DNA from: Phyto melanocephala
Lineage: Eukaryota > Arthropoda > Insecta > Diptera > Rhinophoridae
NCBI GenBank assembly: GCA_941918925.1
Contig: OW799233.1
Span: 71,761,578-71,825,577, forward strand
Length of the DNA: 64,000 nucleotides
Direction: 5' to 3'
Position 1 is the stretch's first letter; every line of letters starts with the position of its first letter. The translations under genes were made by a program, and so were the position numbers. The notes below the pieces were generated by a model that was given only the letters and a program-made list of their open reading frames with translations, had not been told where the DNA came from and made no database searches. This document shows positions 19,105-31,462 of this stretch, in pieces.

Positions 19105-20216
19105 TGTAACGACGTGTTTTACCACCTAACGCTGGGGTAAGCTCTGGGCTCCCAAGATTCGTTACAAAAATTTATTTTTGTGCAAGAGAGAAGGAAACAC
19201 GGTGATGCTTTAATTTGCGTTATAAATTTATATTATATTTATTATTCTCTTTCTTAAGGAAAAGGAATCAATCTGGTTTTCTTAGGTTCGCGTAGCCGAT
19301 CGATCGTTAGTCGTAGTTACCGATTCACGCGGAGTGAGGCGAATACGTAGTTCTCTCTGTGATTGCTACTCAAAGACAACTCTGTGTGGAGCCTAAACTC
19401 CGAGCACCCAGAGATGTCTCTACTTTACCCGTACTCAATACTACTAAAGAGCAGAGCTTACTCTCTAATGCTACTGTGTGATCGGGGCGTAGTCAATTCA
19501 GGAGAAACCGAAGAGACGTCCGTCTTGATAGCCACTTGAAGACAACTCTGTGTGGAGCCTAAACTCCGAGCACCCAGAGAGGTCTCTACTCCACTTACAA
19601 GCGGTATTACAAAAGAGTAGGATTTACTCTTTAGTACTTGCCGGGCTTGCGTGGCGCGGCTGACACAAGAGGGTTGCTACTTGGAGAGCGCGTGTGTTTG
19701 TCTGGCGATAAATTGAGAGGAGCCTAAACTCGAAGCACTTAATTTAGCACCGGATCAACCACTTGAGAAGCGCGTGTGTTTACTTGGTTTTAAATTGAGA
19801 GGAGCCTAAACTCGAAGCACTCAATTTAATACCAGATCAACCACTTGAGGAGCGCGTGTGTTCACTTGGTTTTAAATTGAGAGGAGCCTAAACTCGAAGC
19901 ACTCAATTTAATACCAGATCAACCACTCTAGGGGCACGTGTTACTTGATGTTAAATTGAGAGGAGTCTAAACTCGAAGCACGCAATTTAACATCAGCTTT
20001 ACCGCGAAGACTTTACTTATTAAGCGAATAAGGTCTTACCAGTTGCGCAGCCGTATGCTGACTGACTCTTTTCTATGAACAAGACTTCCATTTATTGTTT
20101 TGTGTGTACATATCATTTCATACACAATTACCCACACAAGTATTCATATGTGCCGATGACAACAACCGAGGTATATTTAGCCTACACACACGCGCATACG
20201 AGTGTATCTTGTATTG
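19105..20216 (-). repeat. 5' LTR of the RT-less gypsy, truncated
   Basis: Matches 15416-16525 with about seven substitutions. Homology ends at CTTGTATTG and gives way to a run of about 20 T and P-like element sequence, so about 240 bp of the LTR are missing. Confidence 0.9.
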
Positions 20217-20719
20217 TTTTTTTTTTTTTTTTTTTGTATGTATGGATGTGTTAATGTTCTTCAAACAATGATATGAGGGAATATAAATTTACATTTATAA
20301 AAAAGGTCAAATAAATTCAAACAAATGTATACAAAAATTATTTTGAAAACAAATATGCTCGACTGTGTTACAGTAGCAAAAGCATATATATATTGTTGTT
20401 GTACGAATGAGATTGCATCAATTGTGATCGAATTTTATTTGCCCTTCTTAGCGAAAATTTTAGTGTACGTGTACAATTTTATTGATTTGAGAAATTTTAA
20501 TACAATGAAATTTATTATAGGTGAAAATGTTTTTTTCAAGCATTTGAATTTCACTTGAGGTATTTTAAATAAATAAATAAAAAAGGTGATGTTTTTTAAT
20601 GTATTACAGATACTTTTACAAATTGAAGTTTTCAAAAAAAAACTTTCGCCTATTGTCAAGTACACTCAATGTTTATACATGTAGCTCTAGTGTGATATTT
20701 TTTATTTTAAAGTGTAATT

Positions 20720-23700
20720 TATAATTTATTTTAAATTGAATTTTTATTTTGTCGAACTTTTCTGTTTAAACTATTATTTAAAGTTTTAATCAGGCTTGAG
20801 TTCATATTAATATTCTTTATTTTTACAAAGAATTTTTTTTTTAAATTGTGATAAATGAAAGAATAAATCTTGAAAAATTATATTTTTACCGACACTAGCC
20901 GAGTGGAATGCATTTTCGAAACCAGCTACGATTTCATCATCAGCACTCTCTGATCGGTGGTTACATGTTGGTTGTAAATATCATCTATTTAACTCACGGG
21001 ACTTATGTTAATTGAATTCGGTAACTAATTTTTAGTTTTACCTATTTCATATATTTTACCACAATGAGTTAGATTGAAATTTTAACCAAACAGCAACCCT
21101 TTTACTTTTGTTTGTTATTATCTTTCATTTATATCACTATTTTTGTCCTGCTCTAGCCACCAGTTAGGTAGCGATAAGAACAGATAATTGTTTTTAACAA
21201 TCAATGTTTTATAATCATTTGTTTTATTTTCTGTGAGGTCAGTATACAACGAAATGTTGACTGACTAACAGTGAATGAATGATTTTTTGCACCGTGCCCT
21301 GTGTTTATATAAGTTGAATTTTTATTTTGTCGAACTTTTCTGTTTAAACTATTATTTAAATTTTTAATCAGGCTTGAGTTCATATTAATATTCTTTATTT
21401 TTACAAAGAATTTTTTTTTTTTAAATTGTGATAAATGAAAGAATAAATCTTGAAAAATTATATTTTTACCGACACTAGCCGAGTGGAATGCATTTTCGAA
21501 ACCAGCTACGATTTCATCATCAGCACTCTCTGATCGGTGGTTACATGTTGGTTGTAAATATCATCTATTTAACTCACGGGACTTATGTTAATTGAATTCG
21601 GTAACTAATTTTTAGTTTTACCTATTTCATATATTTTACCACAATGAGTTAGATTGAAATTTTAACCAAACAGCAACCCTTTTACTTTTGTTTGTTATTA
21701 TCTTTCATTTATATCACTATTTTTGTCCTGCTCTAGCCACCAGTTAGGTAGCGATAAGAACAGATAATTGTTTTTAACAATCAATGTTTTATAATCATTT
21801 GTTTTATTTTCTGTGAGGTCAGTATACAACGAAATGTTGACTGACTAACAGTGAATGAATGATTTTTTGCACCGTGCCCTGTGTTTATATAAATTGAATT
21901 TTTATTTTGTCGAACTTTTCTGTTTAAACTATTATTTAAATTTTTAATCAGGCTTGAGTTCATATTAATATTCTTTATTTTTACAAAGAATTTTTTTTTT
22001 TAAATTGTGATAAATGAAAGAATAAATCTTGAAAAATTATATTTTTACCGACACTAGCCGAGTGGAATGCATTTTCGAAACCAGCTACGATTTCATCATC
22101 AGCACTCTCTGATCGGTGGTTACATGTTGGTTGTAAATATCATCTATTTAACTCACGGGACTTATGTTAATTGAATTCGGTAACTAATTTTTAGTTTTAC
22201 CTATTTCATATATTTTACCACAATGAGTTAGATTGAAATTTTAACCAAACAGCAACCCTTTTACTTTTGTTTGTTATTATCTTTCATTTATATCACTATT
22301 TTTGTCCTGCTCTAGCCACCAGTTAGGTAGCGATAAGAACAGATAATTGTTTTTAACAATCAATGTTTTATAATCATTTGTTTTATTTTCTGTGAGGTCA
22401 GTATACAACGAAATGTTGACTGACTAACAGTGAATGAATGATTTTTTGCACCGTGCCCTGTGTAAATATATAAATAAATTGAATTTTTATTTTGTCTTTG
22501 TAAAAATAAAGAATATTAATATGAACTCAAGCCTGATTAAAAATTTAAATAATAGTTTAAACAGAAAAGTTCGACAAAATAAAAATTCAATTTATATAAA
22601 CACAGGGCACGGTGCAAAAAACCATTCATTCACTGTTAGTCAGTCAACATTTCGTTGTATACTGACCTCACAGAAAATAAAACAAATGATTATAAAACAT
22701 TGATTGTTAAAAACAATTATCTGTTCTTATCGCTACCTAACTGGTGGCTAGAGCAGGACAAAAATAGTGATATAAATGAAAGATAATAACAAACAAAAGT
22801 AAAAGGGTTGCTGTTTGGTTAAAATTTCAATCTAACTCATTGTGGTAAAATATATGAAATAGGTAAAACTAAAAATTAGTTACCGAATTCAATTAACATA
22901 AGTCCCGTGAGTTAAATAGATGATATTTACAACCAACATGTAACCACCGATCAGAGAGTGCTGATGATGAAATCGTAGCTGGTTTTGAAAATGCATTCCA
23001 CTCGGCTAGTGTCGGTAAAAATATAATTTTTCAAGATTTATTCTTTCATTTATCACAATTTAAAAAAAAAAAAAAATTCTTTGTAAAAATAAAGAATATT
23101 AATATGAACTCAAGCCTGATTAAAAATTTAAATAATAGTTTAAACAGAAAAGTTCGACAAAATAAAAATTCAATTTATATAAACACAGGGCACGGTGCAA
23201 AAAATCATTCATTCACTGTTAGTCAGTCAACATTTCGTTGTATACTGACCTCACAGAAAATAAAACAAATGATTATAAAACATTGATTGTTAAAAACAAT
23301 TATCTGTTCTTATCGCTACCTAACTGGTGGCTAGAGCAGGACAAAAATAGTGATATAAATGAAAGATAATAACAAACAAAAGTAAAAGGGTTGCTGTTTG
23401 GTTAAAATTTCAATCTAACTCATTGTGGTAAAATATATGAAATAGGTAAAACTAAAAATTAGTTACCGAATTCAATTAACATAAGTCCCGTGAGTTAAAT
23501 AGATGATATTTACAACCAACATGTAACCACCGATCAGAGAGTGCTGATGATGAAATCGTAGCTGGTTTCGAAAATGCATTCCACTCGGCTAGTGTCGGTA
23601 AAAATATAATTTTTCAAGATTTATTCTTTCATTTATCACAATTTAAAAAAAAAAAAAATTCTTTGTAAAAATAAAGAATATTAATATGAACTCAAGCCTG

Positions 23701-24314
23701 ATTAAAAATTTAAATAATAGTTTAAACAGAAAAGTTCGACAAAATAAAAATTCAATTTATATAAACACAGGGCACGGTGCAAAAAATCATTCGTTCACTG
23801 TTAGTCAGTCAACATTTCGTTGTATACTGACCTCACAGAAAATAAAACAAATGATTATAAAACATTGATTGTTAAAAACAATTATCTGTTCTTATCGCTA
23901 CCTAACTGGTGGCTAGAGCAGGACAAAAATAGTGATATAAATGAAAGATAATAACAAACAAAAGTAAAAGGGTTGCTGTTTGGTTAAAATTTCAATCTAA
24001 CTCATTGTGGTAAAATATATGAAATAGGTAAAACTAAAAATTAGTTACCGAATTCAATTAACATAAGTCCCGTGAGTTAAATAGATGATATTTACAACCA
24101 ACATGTAACCACCGATCAGAGAGTGCTGATGATGAAATCGTAGCTGGTTTCGAAAATGCATTCCACTCGGCTAGTGTCGGTAAAAATATAATTTTTCAAG
24201 ATTTATTCTTTCATTTATCACAATTTAAAAAAAAAAAATTCTTTGTAAAAATAAAGAATATTAATATGAACTCAAGCCTGATTAAAAATTTAAATAATAG
24301 TATAATTTATTTTA
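20720..24314. mobile_element. Foldback-like element: two opposed arrays of ~580-bp repeats
   Basis: Three tandem repeats (starting 20736, 21312, 21894; spacing 576-585 bp) face three and a partial inverted repeats (about 22498 to 24300; spacing 580-583 bp), meeting near 22480-22497. The units are nearly identical. The whole is flanked by a 14-bp duplication TATAATTTATTTTA (20720-20733, 24301-24314), present once in P-like copy 2 at 50118-50131. Long inverted repeats built from tandem subunits are the hallmark of foldback elements. No transposase is encoded; the 60-codon frame in each unit is repeated only because the DNA is. Confidence 0.8.
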
Positions 24315-24773
24315 GCTACTTTATTCTTTAAAATTACAATTTTTATTAAAATTGCTGTCACTGTTTCGCCAATAATTTGTTGGCTCGTCAGGAAACAAAT
24401 AGTTATGTATGTATTTTGTGATAAAATAAATTTCATAAATTTATGTAAGAAAGTCAAAACTCCATAAACAAATACTTATGTGCTTGTTGCCTGCACTGGA
24501 ATTATTTGACAGTTTCTTAAAAAAAAACCCACATGCAATAAATGTGCAAAAACCTAGCTAAACCGAAGTCAGGTAGAATTTTTGTATTGTTGTTGTATTT
24601 TAAGAGGCACAAATCGTCAAGGACACTTCGCCCGAAAATTTTTTAGTGATTTTTTAAAGGCTCTGCAGCTTTTTATTTTATTTTGAAGCATTTCATAACA
24701 CATTTCAGTTTCAAAGCTGCAGTGAAACATTACGTACTGTGTGGCTAGAAATTATAATAAAAGTAAATAAAAA

Positions 24774-25483
24774 CAAGTAACAGTGCTATATTCGGCCGTG
24801 CCGAATCTTATATACCCTTCACAACGTGTAGTCATGCAATAACAATTGTTTGTATCACCATTCATCCCATATGAAATACGTGCATACGTACACGTTAGAA
24901 TAAATGTGGCATCGAATCCCAGCTGAGCCAAAAAAATTTTATTTTATTTAATATATTATTTATATTTTATTATTTTTTTTTATATTTTTTTAAAATTTTT
25001 TTAGAAAAATTTTTAAAAAATTTTTTTTAAATTTTTTAAAAATTTTTTTTTGTAGTTTTTTTTATTATTTTTTTCCTTTTTTTAATATTTTTTTTTTTTT
25101 TGTAATTTATTTTGTTTGGTATGTTTTTTACATGTCTGTATGTATGTATGTTGTTGTTGTAATTGTGAAAAAAACGAGGTGGTCGTGGTTTTTTGCTCAT
25201 ATCTTAGAAAGTTATGGGGCGATTGTTCTGAATTTCAATAGCGATTCATTCCTGGATATTTCCAAGAGATTGATGCCATATACAGATCTGAGGAACATAT
25301 AGTTGCTTCTAAAAGTTGATTTCAACCAACACACGGACAGACGGTCAGGGCTTAATCGACTCCTCTATTCATAAGCTTTCAGGAAATATATTCTTTATGG
25401 GGTCGGAAATGAAAATTGCAGAAATTACAAACGGAATGACAAAGCTATATATACCCTTGTGCACCACAGGTGAAGGGTATAAT
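24774..25483 (+). repeat. Fly interspersed repeat, complete copy
   Basis: Begins CAAGTAACAGTGC, followed by the hairpin TTCGGCCGTGCCGAA and TATATACCCTTCAC; a central A/T homopolymer zone; then CGAGGTGGTCGTGG, GGACAGACGG and an end GGTGAAGGGTATA. Copy 2 of the P-like element lacks it (site near 50577), and an AAATAAAA-type duplication flanks it. It has no coding capacity; superfamily unknown. Confidence 0.75.
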
Positions 25484-25564
25484 AAATAAAAATAACGCAA
25501 TAAATAAAAACTCTTCATTGCTTTAATTCGAGTACAAAAAAGAAAAATAAATCGCCATCGGGCA

Positions 25565-28260
25565 TAAAATGCTACGTGAAAAAATGCCAAAAGTCGAGAA
25601 GACATTTTAAGGGCTTAAAAATGTTTAAATTTCCTTCGCCGGATATGATACTAGGTCAAATTTGGCGCGAGAAATGTCGAATTCCTGAGAAGAGTTTTAA
25701 TAAAAATGTTTATATTTGCGAAAATCATTTTTCATGTTTATACGTTGGGGGAAAATATTAAAAGCTGACGCCATTCCAACTGTAGATATTGATGAAATGG
25801 AGGAAGAATTGTAAGATTTTAACGCCGAGTTCAGGTCCTCCCCAAATCGCAGATCACTACCGGAAAAAATATAGTAATCTCCTCAAAAAATACAAAAAAA
25901 TTCAAAAAATTTTAAAATCGAAGCGACCCACACAAAATACTAAAAAGGTAATCGTAAAAATATAAAAAGTCTCTTATTAAATCGATTGATTGTTTACAAA
26001 ATATAAGCGCAGAAAGCAAAATTTTTTGTAAACTTTTGTAGAGCTCTCGGCCAAAGGAATATTCTAAAAATGTAAAATATTTAGCTCAGAACATATGTAT
26101 TTTACAATTTTCAATCCACATACTTATTTCTAAGGGATAAATTAAATTTGAGTCTTCCTCACATTTCCACCTTGAATCGGTGGGCGCTGATTAAATTTCT
26201 TCAGCCCGGCTTAAAAAATAATGCTTTTGAGTTCGTGGGGGAAAAATGTTCCCAGTTGGATGACAGATGTGCTAAGCATATGGTTCTAGTTATGGATGAA
26301 ATGAGCATAAGAAAAAAACTGAGGTATAATAGAAGTCTAGATTTAGTTGATGGATTTGAAACAACTGGATTTGAAAGGACTAATAGAATTGCCACTCATG
26401 TATGTGTTTTTATTTTAAAAAGCATGGGTATAAACGTTCGTGCCCTTGTATGTGATCAATTCTCGACTAACAGAAAATGTTTCTCCAACCTTAGAGTATC
26501 TGTGGAAAAGCCGTTTTTTGAACCTAATGATCAGAAAGTTTTTTGCATGTACGATTTCCCCCATTTAATTAAGTCTTTGCGCAATGGCTGGTTAAAGTGT
26601 GACATGAAATCACCGGATGGAACGGTAAGTTTTCAAGTAATTAAGGAATTGTATGCAAGTGCAAAAACAGAAATGTGCCCAAAATTGACACGGCAACACA
26701 TTTACCCTAACTGTTTTGAAAAAATGTGTGTAAAATTTGCAACACAAATTTTCAGCAGAACTGTTGCGGCTGCTATCAAAACCAAGGCATATCCATAAGG
26801 TATATGCAACGGCGAATTGATACAACAAAGCAACTTTTCATGGGATGTTTTATGTCAAGGCCAATTCGTATATCAGGGATGGAAAAGTTGTTTTTACATA
26901 TTAAATATAATAAAATTTGATTAAAAACAGAATATAATTTTTTTAAACACATTATTAATGACGCAAAAGCAAAAAATATACATAAATTAAGCACATTTAT
27001 TGTGAAAAAAGTACACTCAAGTTAATTGTTTAATACCGAAACCAAAATCACATTTCCTATCCCTGCATTAATAAATGAAATCAAAGCGAATTCAACCAAT
27101 TTTGACAAAATGTTTCACAATCAGCTGGGCTGATAATTTCACCTGTATGAATTCGCCTTGATCAAAACTATTTCCGAAACCACAAAATTTAAGATAAATT
27201 CCACAAAATCGGCCTTACCAACAGCTCAGTTTGTGGAAAAAATTGACAAGATTTTCAATTGTCTTAACAGTGGCTCCCTTTATGGTGATAACTACAGATC
27301 TGCAATTCAGCTTAACAGTGAATCATATAAATTTATTAAATTTTTTTGCAATATTTAGAAAATGTGGAGTTTTTGGATAAAAAGAAGCGTGTTTTCTTTT
27401 TTAATGGAATGAAGCTCACCCTTAAATCAGTTCTTATGTTAACCGATGATATTTTAAAAGAAGGTGGGGTGATGTATATTTTTTAATGACAAAATCCCTT
27501 AATCAGGACAAATTAGAAAACACGTTTTCTGTATTGCGGCAGAAAGGGGGCAACAATAACAACCCGTCTGTAGCCGAATTGAATAATATTTTGACAAAAA
27601 TAATGGTGACTAAAATAGTTCAGTCAAGCTCTTCTAGCAACTGCGAACTTGTACAAGACGAAATAGCGAGTGTTGATGCTGGCTTTCAAGCAGATTTATG
27701 TATTGAACATAAATAACCAAGTTGCTATGAAATTGACAATGTTGATTTCGAGAGCCACATATATGCAGATTATTTTCTGGAAGATGTTTTTGAAAATTCT
27801 GCAGTTATAAATTTCGAAGTAGTTTCTATGAGATACTTTGTTGGATATGAAGCATTTAAAGTCATTCTAAAACTACAATGTAAAAAATGTTGTGATGAAT
27901 TGAGAGACGGATGAAGTTCTAACAGCACCAAGCGAGCTTTTTATACACTTTAAAAATTATCAGTCGCTTACAGATTTTGGAAGCTTAGCTGCTCCATCAG
28001 ATAAACTAATGGATGCTAGTAAAAGACATATTTTAATATTTCATAAAATTTTTAAATCTGAGCCCCAAAAAATTGGTATAAAATCTTATTATTGAGTCCT
28101 GTAAACGCTTGACTCCGCAGTGGTTTGCCGACGCTTGTTCTCAACACAGAATAGAAGTTTTGGACTTTCTACTATTAGTACTCCTCCGAAAGCATTGCTC
28201 TCGGTCTATAGAAAAAGGTAGTTCCAAGGAAAAAAAATAAAAAAATTAGCAAACGAATGA
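25565..28260 (+). pseudogene. THAP/P-like transposase, copy 1 (decayed)
   Basis: P-superfamily transposases cut and paste their element; the N-terminal THAP zinc finger binds its ends. Here the C2CH finger is readable (CYVKKC ... CENHF), followed by an acidic linker. Then come LVMDEMSIRK, the catalytic-core text (ETTGFERTNRIATHV, RALVCDQ, CMYDFPHLIKSLRN), FSRTVAAAIK, and the C-terminal block NQDKLENTFSVLRQKGG found in P and THAP9 proteins. Compared with copy 2 it lacks about 115 bp near 26425, carries a 378-bp MITE at 26783 and has several frameshifts. The start Met seen in copy 2 is mutated here. Confidence 0.85.
26783..27160. mobile_element. 378-bp MITE (8-bp target duplication)
   Basis: Ends CAAGGC ... 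GCCTTG, flanked by ATCAAAAC on both sides (26775-26782, 27161-27168). The uninterrupted site is in P-like copy 2 at 52041-52048. An 8-bp duplication suggests a hAT- or P-superfamily helper. No coding capacity. Confidence 0.85.
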
Positions 28261-29273
28261 TGTAATTTATTAAAGTATAATATTTTTGTTAATTTTACAA
28301 GGGTGGTTCACATCCTTATTGAACACTTTTTGATGGCAGAAATTAATGAAGTGGGAAAAATATATCAAAAATTACTTATTCTTAACAAAAATACATACAT
28401 AGTTTGTTTTTATTTCAATTGTTTTATAAAAAAAAACAACTTATTACTTTTCCAATATTATTATTTAATTTATTTTGAAATGAATAAACTTTTCAACATT
28501 CTGTTTCTTCTAAAAAAAAATAATACATAATTCTCAGCTCTAGTTTTTTATATAAAGTTTTTTCTATGTACCTGATATATCTGATATGTTTGTATTAAAA
28601 AAAAAACAAAAATATTTTAATATAAAATCCCTTTCATTATTAAATGAATAAAAATAATAAACTGAAAAAAATTAAATAATTTTTTTTTTTTAATTTCTTA
28701 AAAAAATTTTGACAACAAAATTGTTTCGCTTATTAAAACAAAATAATATGCATTTTTCCTTATGTTGTCAAACTTTAGTATGTATGTAGGTATAAATATA
28801 CAAAGTTTTTGAAAGAAAATATTTAAGATTCAAAAAAATTTAAACCAAAATAATTTTAATTTTTAAATATACAAAAGAAAAGAGAATATTAATATTAAAA
28901 TTTTAACAAGACAAAGAATAAAGTAGCTAAAATAAATTATAAATTATACTTTAAAATAAAAAATATCACACTAGAGCTACATGTATAAACATTGAGTGTA
29001 CTTGACAATAGGCGAAAGTTTTTTTGAAAACTTAAATTTGTAAAAGTATCTGTAATACATTAGAAAACATCACCTTTTTTATTTATTTATTTAAAATACC
29101 TCAAGTGAAATTCAAATGCTTGAAAAAAACATTTTCACCTATAATAAATTTCATTGTATTAAAATTATCTCAAATCAATAAAATTGTACACGTACACTAA
29201 AATTTTCGCTAAGAAGGGCAAATAAAATTCGATCACAATTGATGCAATCTCATTCGTACAACAACAATATATA
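28261..29273. other. 3' non-coding part and right inverted arm of P-like copy 1
   Basis: AT-rich sequence shared with copy 2 to about 28550, then sequence lacking in copy 2, then from 28914 the right arm, reverse complement of the left arm. It contains the foldback target sequence in unoccupied form (about 28937-28955). Confidence 0.7.
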
Positions 29274-30951
29274 CTGTGAGCGTCAAAAAAAAGTGTACAC
29301 AAATATTTTTTAAAACATTGTTTTTATATCAGTATTTTCATTTACGATAAAGTTTTACATTTAGGTACTTTTAAATCAGTATTTAGTTCTCTACCTTATT
29401 CTAAACAAAACAGCAAAAATATTAACAACAACAAAAAATTTACAACAAAAATAAAAAATAATTCATTTTTTACGCGTCAAAAAAAAGTGTACAAACTGTT
29501 TTTAAATGAAAATAAAATCGATTTAGTATTTAGTTGATTTTGCTTTTGCCTTAATTACAGAATTTAGTCTTCTGGGTATCGATTCTACTAATTTTTTAGT
29601 TATATCGGATGAAATTTTCTGCCATTCCTCCATTATAACGGATTTCAGCATATTCTTATCGCTATTTGTCCTTTTTCGGAGTTGGCGGTCCAAATGCTCT
29701 CACAAATGTTCAATTGGATTTAAGCCCGGTGATTGTGGAGGATGATCCAATGTTTTGGGAGAGCGGTACAGAAGCCATTCTTTTACTATATGGGATGTAT
29801 GTTTGGGGTCGTTGTCCTGTTGAAAAATCCAAGATCCTTCCAAATCCAAGATCCTTCCAACCCCAATTTCTCCATACTGAATGGCACGTTGTTTTGCAAA
29901 ATGTTCAGGTAGTCCATCTTATTCATTGTACTTTCAATAAAAACCAAATTCCCTACTCCGTTTGCCGCCATACATCCCCACACCATCACCGAACCCCCTC
30001 CATGCTTAACCGTGGTTATTAAATTTTGGTCAGCATAATCATTGTTTTTTGTTCTCCATACTTTAACTGGTTTTTTCTGGCCAAACACCTCAAATTTACT
30101 TTCATCAGTAAAATGCACATTATTCCAGAATGAAACATCTTTATTTTCATACTTTTTGGCGTATTCTAGGCGTCTTTTTTAATTAGCTGGTAATATTAGT
30201 GGTTTCTTTCGTGGGAATCGACCATGTTACCCGTTTTCGTGTAATGATCGTCGTATTGTACTGGCACTTACGGTAGTTTCTGATGTTGCCGAAACTTCCT
30301 CTGATATTTTAACGGCACTTTTAAAAGGATTCTTTTTTACATCGCGCACTATGGATCTTATTTCAGCCTCCTTTAAAAGTTTTCGCCGGCCCGACCCTGG
30401 ACGATTTTCTATTTTGCCGTATTTTTCGTTTTTATCAATAATTTTTTTTTGCAGTATTGTGGCTTCTGTTTATAATAGAGCCAATTTCTCTGAAAGTTTT
30501 TCCTTCATTCCGAAGTTTTATTACTAATTCTCTAATATCACTAGAAGTTTGTTTTCCCATTCCAAAAAAAATAAAATTTACTTCACACGAGGAGATCTTA
30601 CTCTGCAGATCACAATTAATTTACATAAAACAATAAAAACCTTTCATTAGAATGCTAAAATAAAGAAAACAACCAAATATAACGATATTCTTTTACAGTA
30701 GCACACCGCTGAAATGATGCATATGCAACATGTACACTTTATTTTGACGCGTAAAATATGGATTCGAATTTGTTTTTGCTCCATCATTTATGTATTTGTA
30801 AGAAATTTCTCATTGTCTTTCTATAGCTAAGTAGAGATTAGTATACTAATATTAAAAACCCTAAAATGATAAATTTAGTCATATCTTAAAAGACTAAAAA
30901 AATACTTTATTGTAGAAAAAGTTTTTGTACACTTTATTTTGACGCTCACAG
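29274..30951 (-). mobile_element. Tc1-like transposon with IR/DR ends
   Basis: 1,678 bp flanked by TA (29272-29273, 30952-30953). Terminal inverted repeats begin CTGTGAGCGTCAAAA. Each end has a second inner copy of the core: GCGTCAAAAAAAAGTGTACA is identical at 29280-29299 and 29474-29493, and its complement TGTACACTTTATTTTGACGC is identical at 30731-30750 and 30926-30945. This double-site layout is the IR/DR group of Tc1 elements (as in Minos and Sleeping Beauty). Confidence 0.92.
29523..30560 (-). pseudogene. Tc1 transposase, broken
   Basis: Starts at ATG 30558-30560 (MGKQTSSDIRELVIKLRN), the paired-like DNA-binding region; the GRRK-type linker and HFTDESKFEVFG with the first catalytic Asp follow. 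A 17-bp tandem duplication (29825-29858) shifts the frame just before the second Asp (QQDNDPKH in the other frame). The third catalytic residue lies in NPIEHL, 34 residues on, so the triad is DD34E. Further defects: a frameshift near 30450, stops near 30220 and 30180, and a TGA near 29700. Ends at TAA 29523-29525. Not functional. Confidence 0.9.
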
Positions 30952-31462
30952 TATATGCTTTTGCTACTGTAACACAGTCGAGCATATTTGTTTTTAAAAT
31001 AATTTTTGTATACATTTGTTTGAATTTATTTGACCTTTTTTATAAATGTAAATTTATATTCCCTCATATCATTGTTTGAAGAACATTAACACACCCATAC
31101 ATACATACATACATACATGCATAAACAACATAAATACACGCGTACGTAGTTAAACGTCTGACTGACTGTCCGACTGACAACAATTTGTTGAGATGATGAA
31201 TAGAAGATGAATTTGTGCAAGAAATGAAAATATCAAAACATAAACAAACATACATACATACAAACTGAAGTATTTACAAACACACGCAATTACGTATGAG
31301 AGCGAAACATTGTTATGCTCTTTACTTTGCTTCTTTTCCTTTTGCCTTACCGACCGCGTCTAAAAATTTTTTTAAAAAATTTTTCAATTTGGGCATTTTC
31401 ATTTTTTCATGCGCATTCTATATGATTTATATTTTTTGCTTTAATCTAAAACCAGTTTGTAC

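Larger units (their letters stand above)
15416..20216 (-). mobile_element. RT-less Ty3/gypsy-like retrotransposon (gag + protease only)
   Basis: A minus-strand element with a complete 3' LTR (15416-16759), an internal region of only 2.35 kb and a truncated 5' LTR (19105-20216). The internal part holds a primer site, Gag, protease with a long tail, and a polypurine tract; there is no trace of reverse transcriptase, RNase H or integrase. It must depend on another element for mobility. I count seven differences over about 1.1 kb of shared LTR (0.6%), so it moved recently. It sits inside the gypsy Gag at 14644-15415. Its outer 5' end was lost where a T tract joins P-like copy 1. Confidence 0.85.
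20217..31438 (+). mobile_element. THAP/P-like transposon, copy 1, with nested insertions
   Basis: A DNA transposon of the P superfamily: subterminal inverted arms flank a broken THAP-type transposase. The right terminus ends ...ATATTTTTTG at 31438 and carries the same inverted end (ATAAATCATATAG) as copy 2. The left terminus is lost at the T tract (20217-20237). The left arm (20238-20733 plus 24315-24335) is the reverse complement of the right arm (28914-29273 plus 30952-31130). Insertions inside it, recognised against copy 2: foldback array 20734-24300, fly repeat 24774-25483, MITE 26783-27160, Tc1 element 29274-30951. Confidence 0.85.

Noticed and set aside
20896..20906. TAGCCGAGTGG in each foldback unit, a perfect tRNA A-box
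   Set aside because: No cloverleaf and no correctly spaced B-box on the same strand; probably chance, so no tRNA or SINE is called.
21201..23868. A 60-codon frame repeated in each foldback unit
   Set aside because: Conserved only because the DNA units are nearly identical; no domain, and it is AT-rich.
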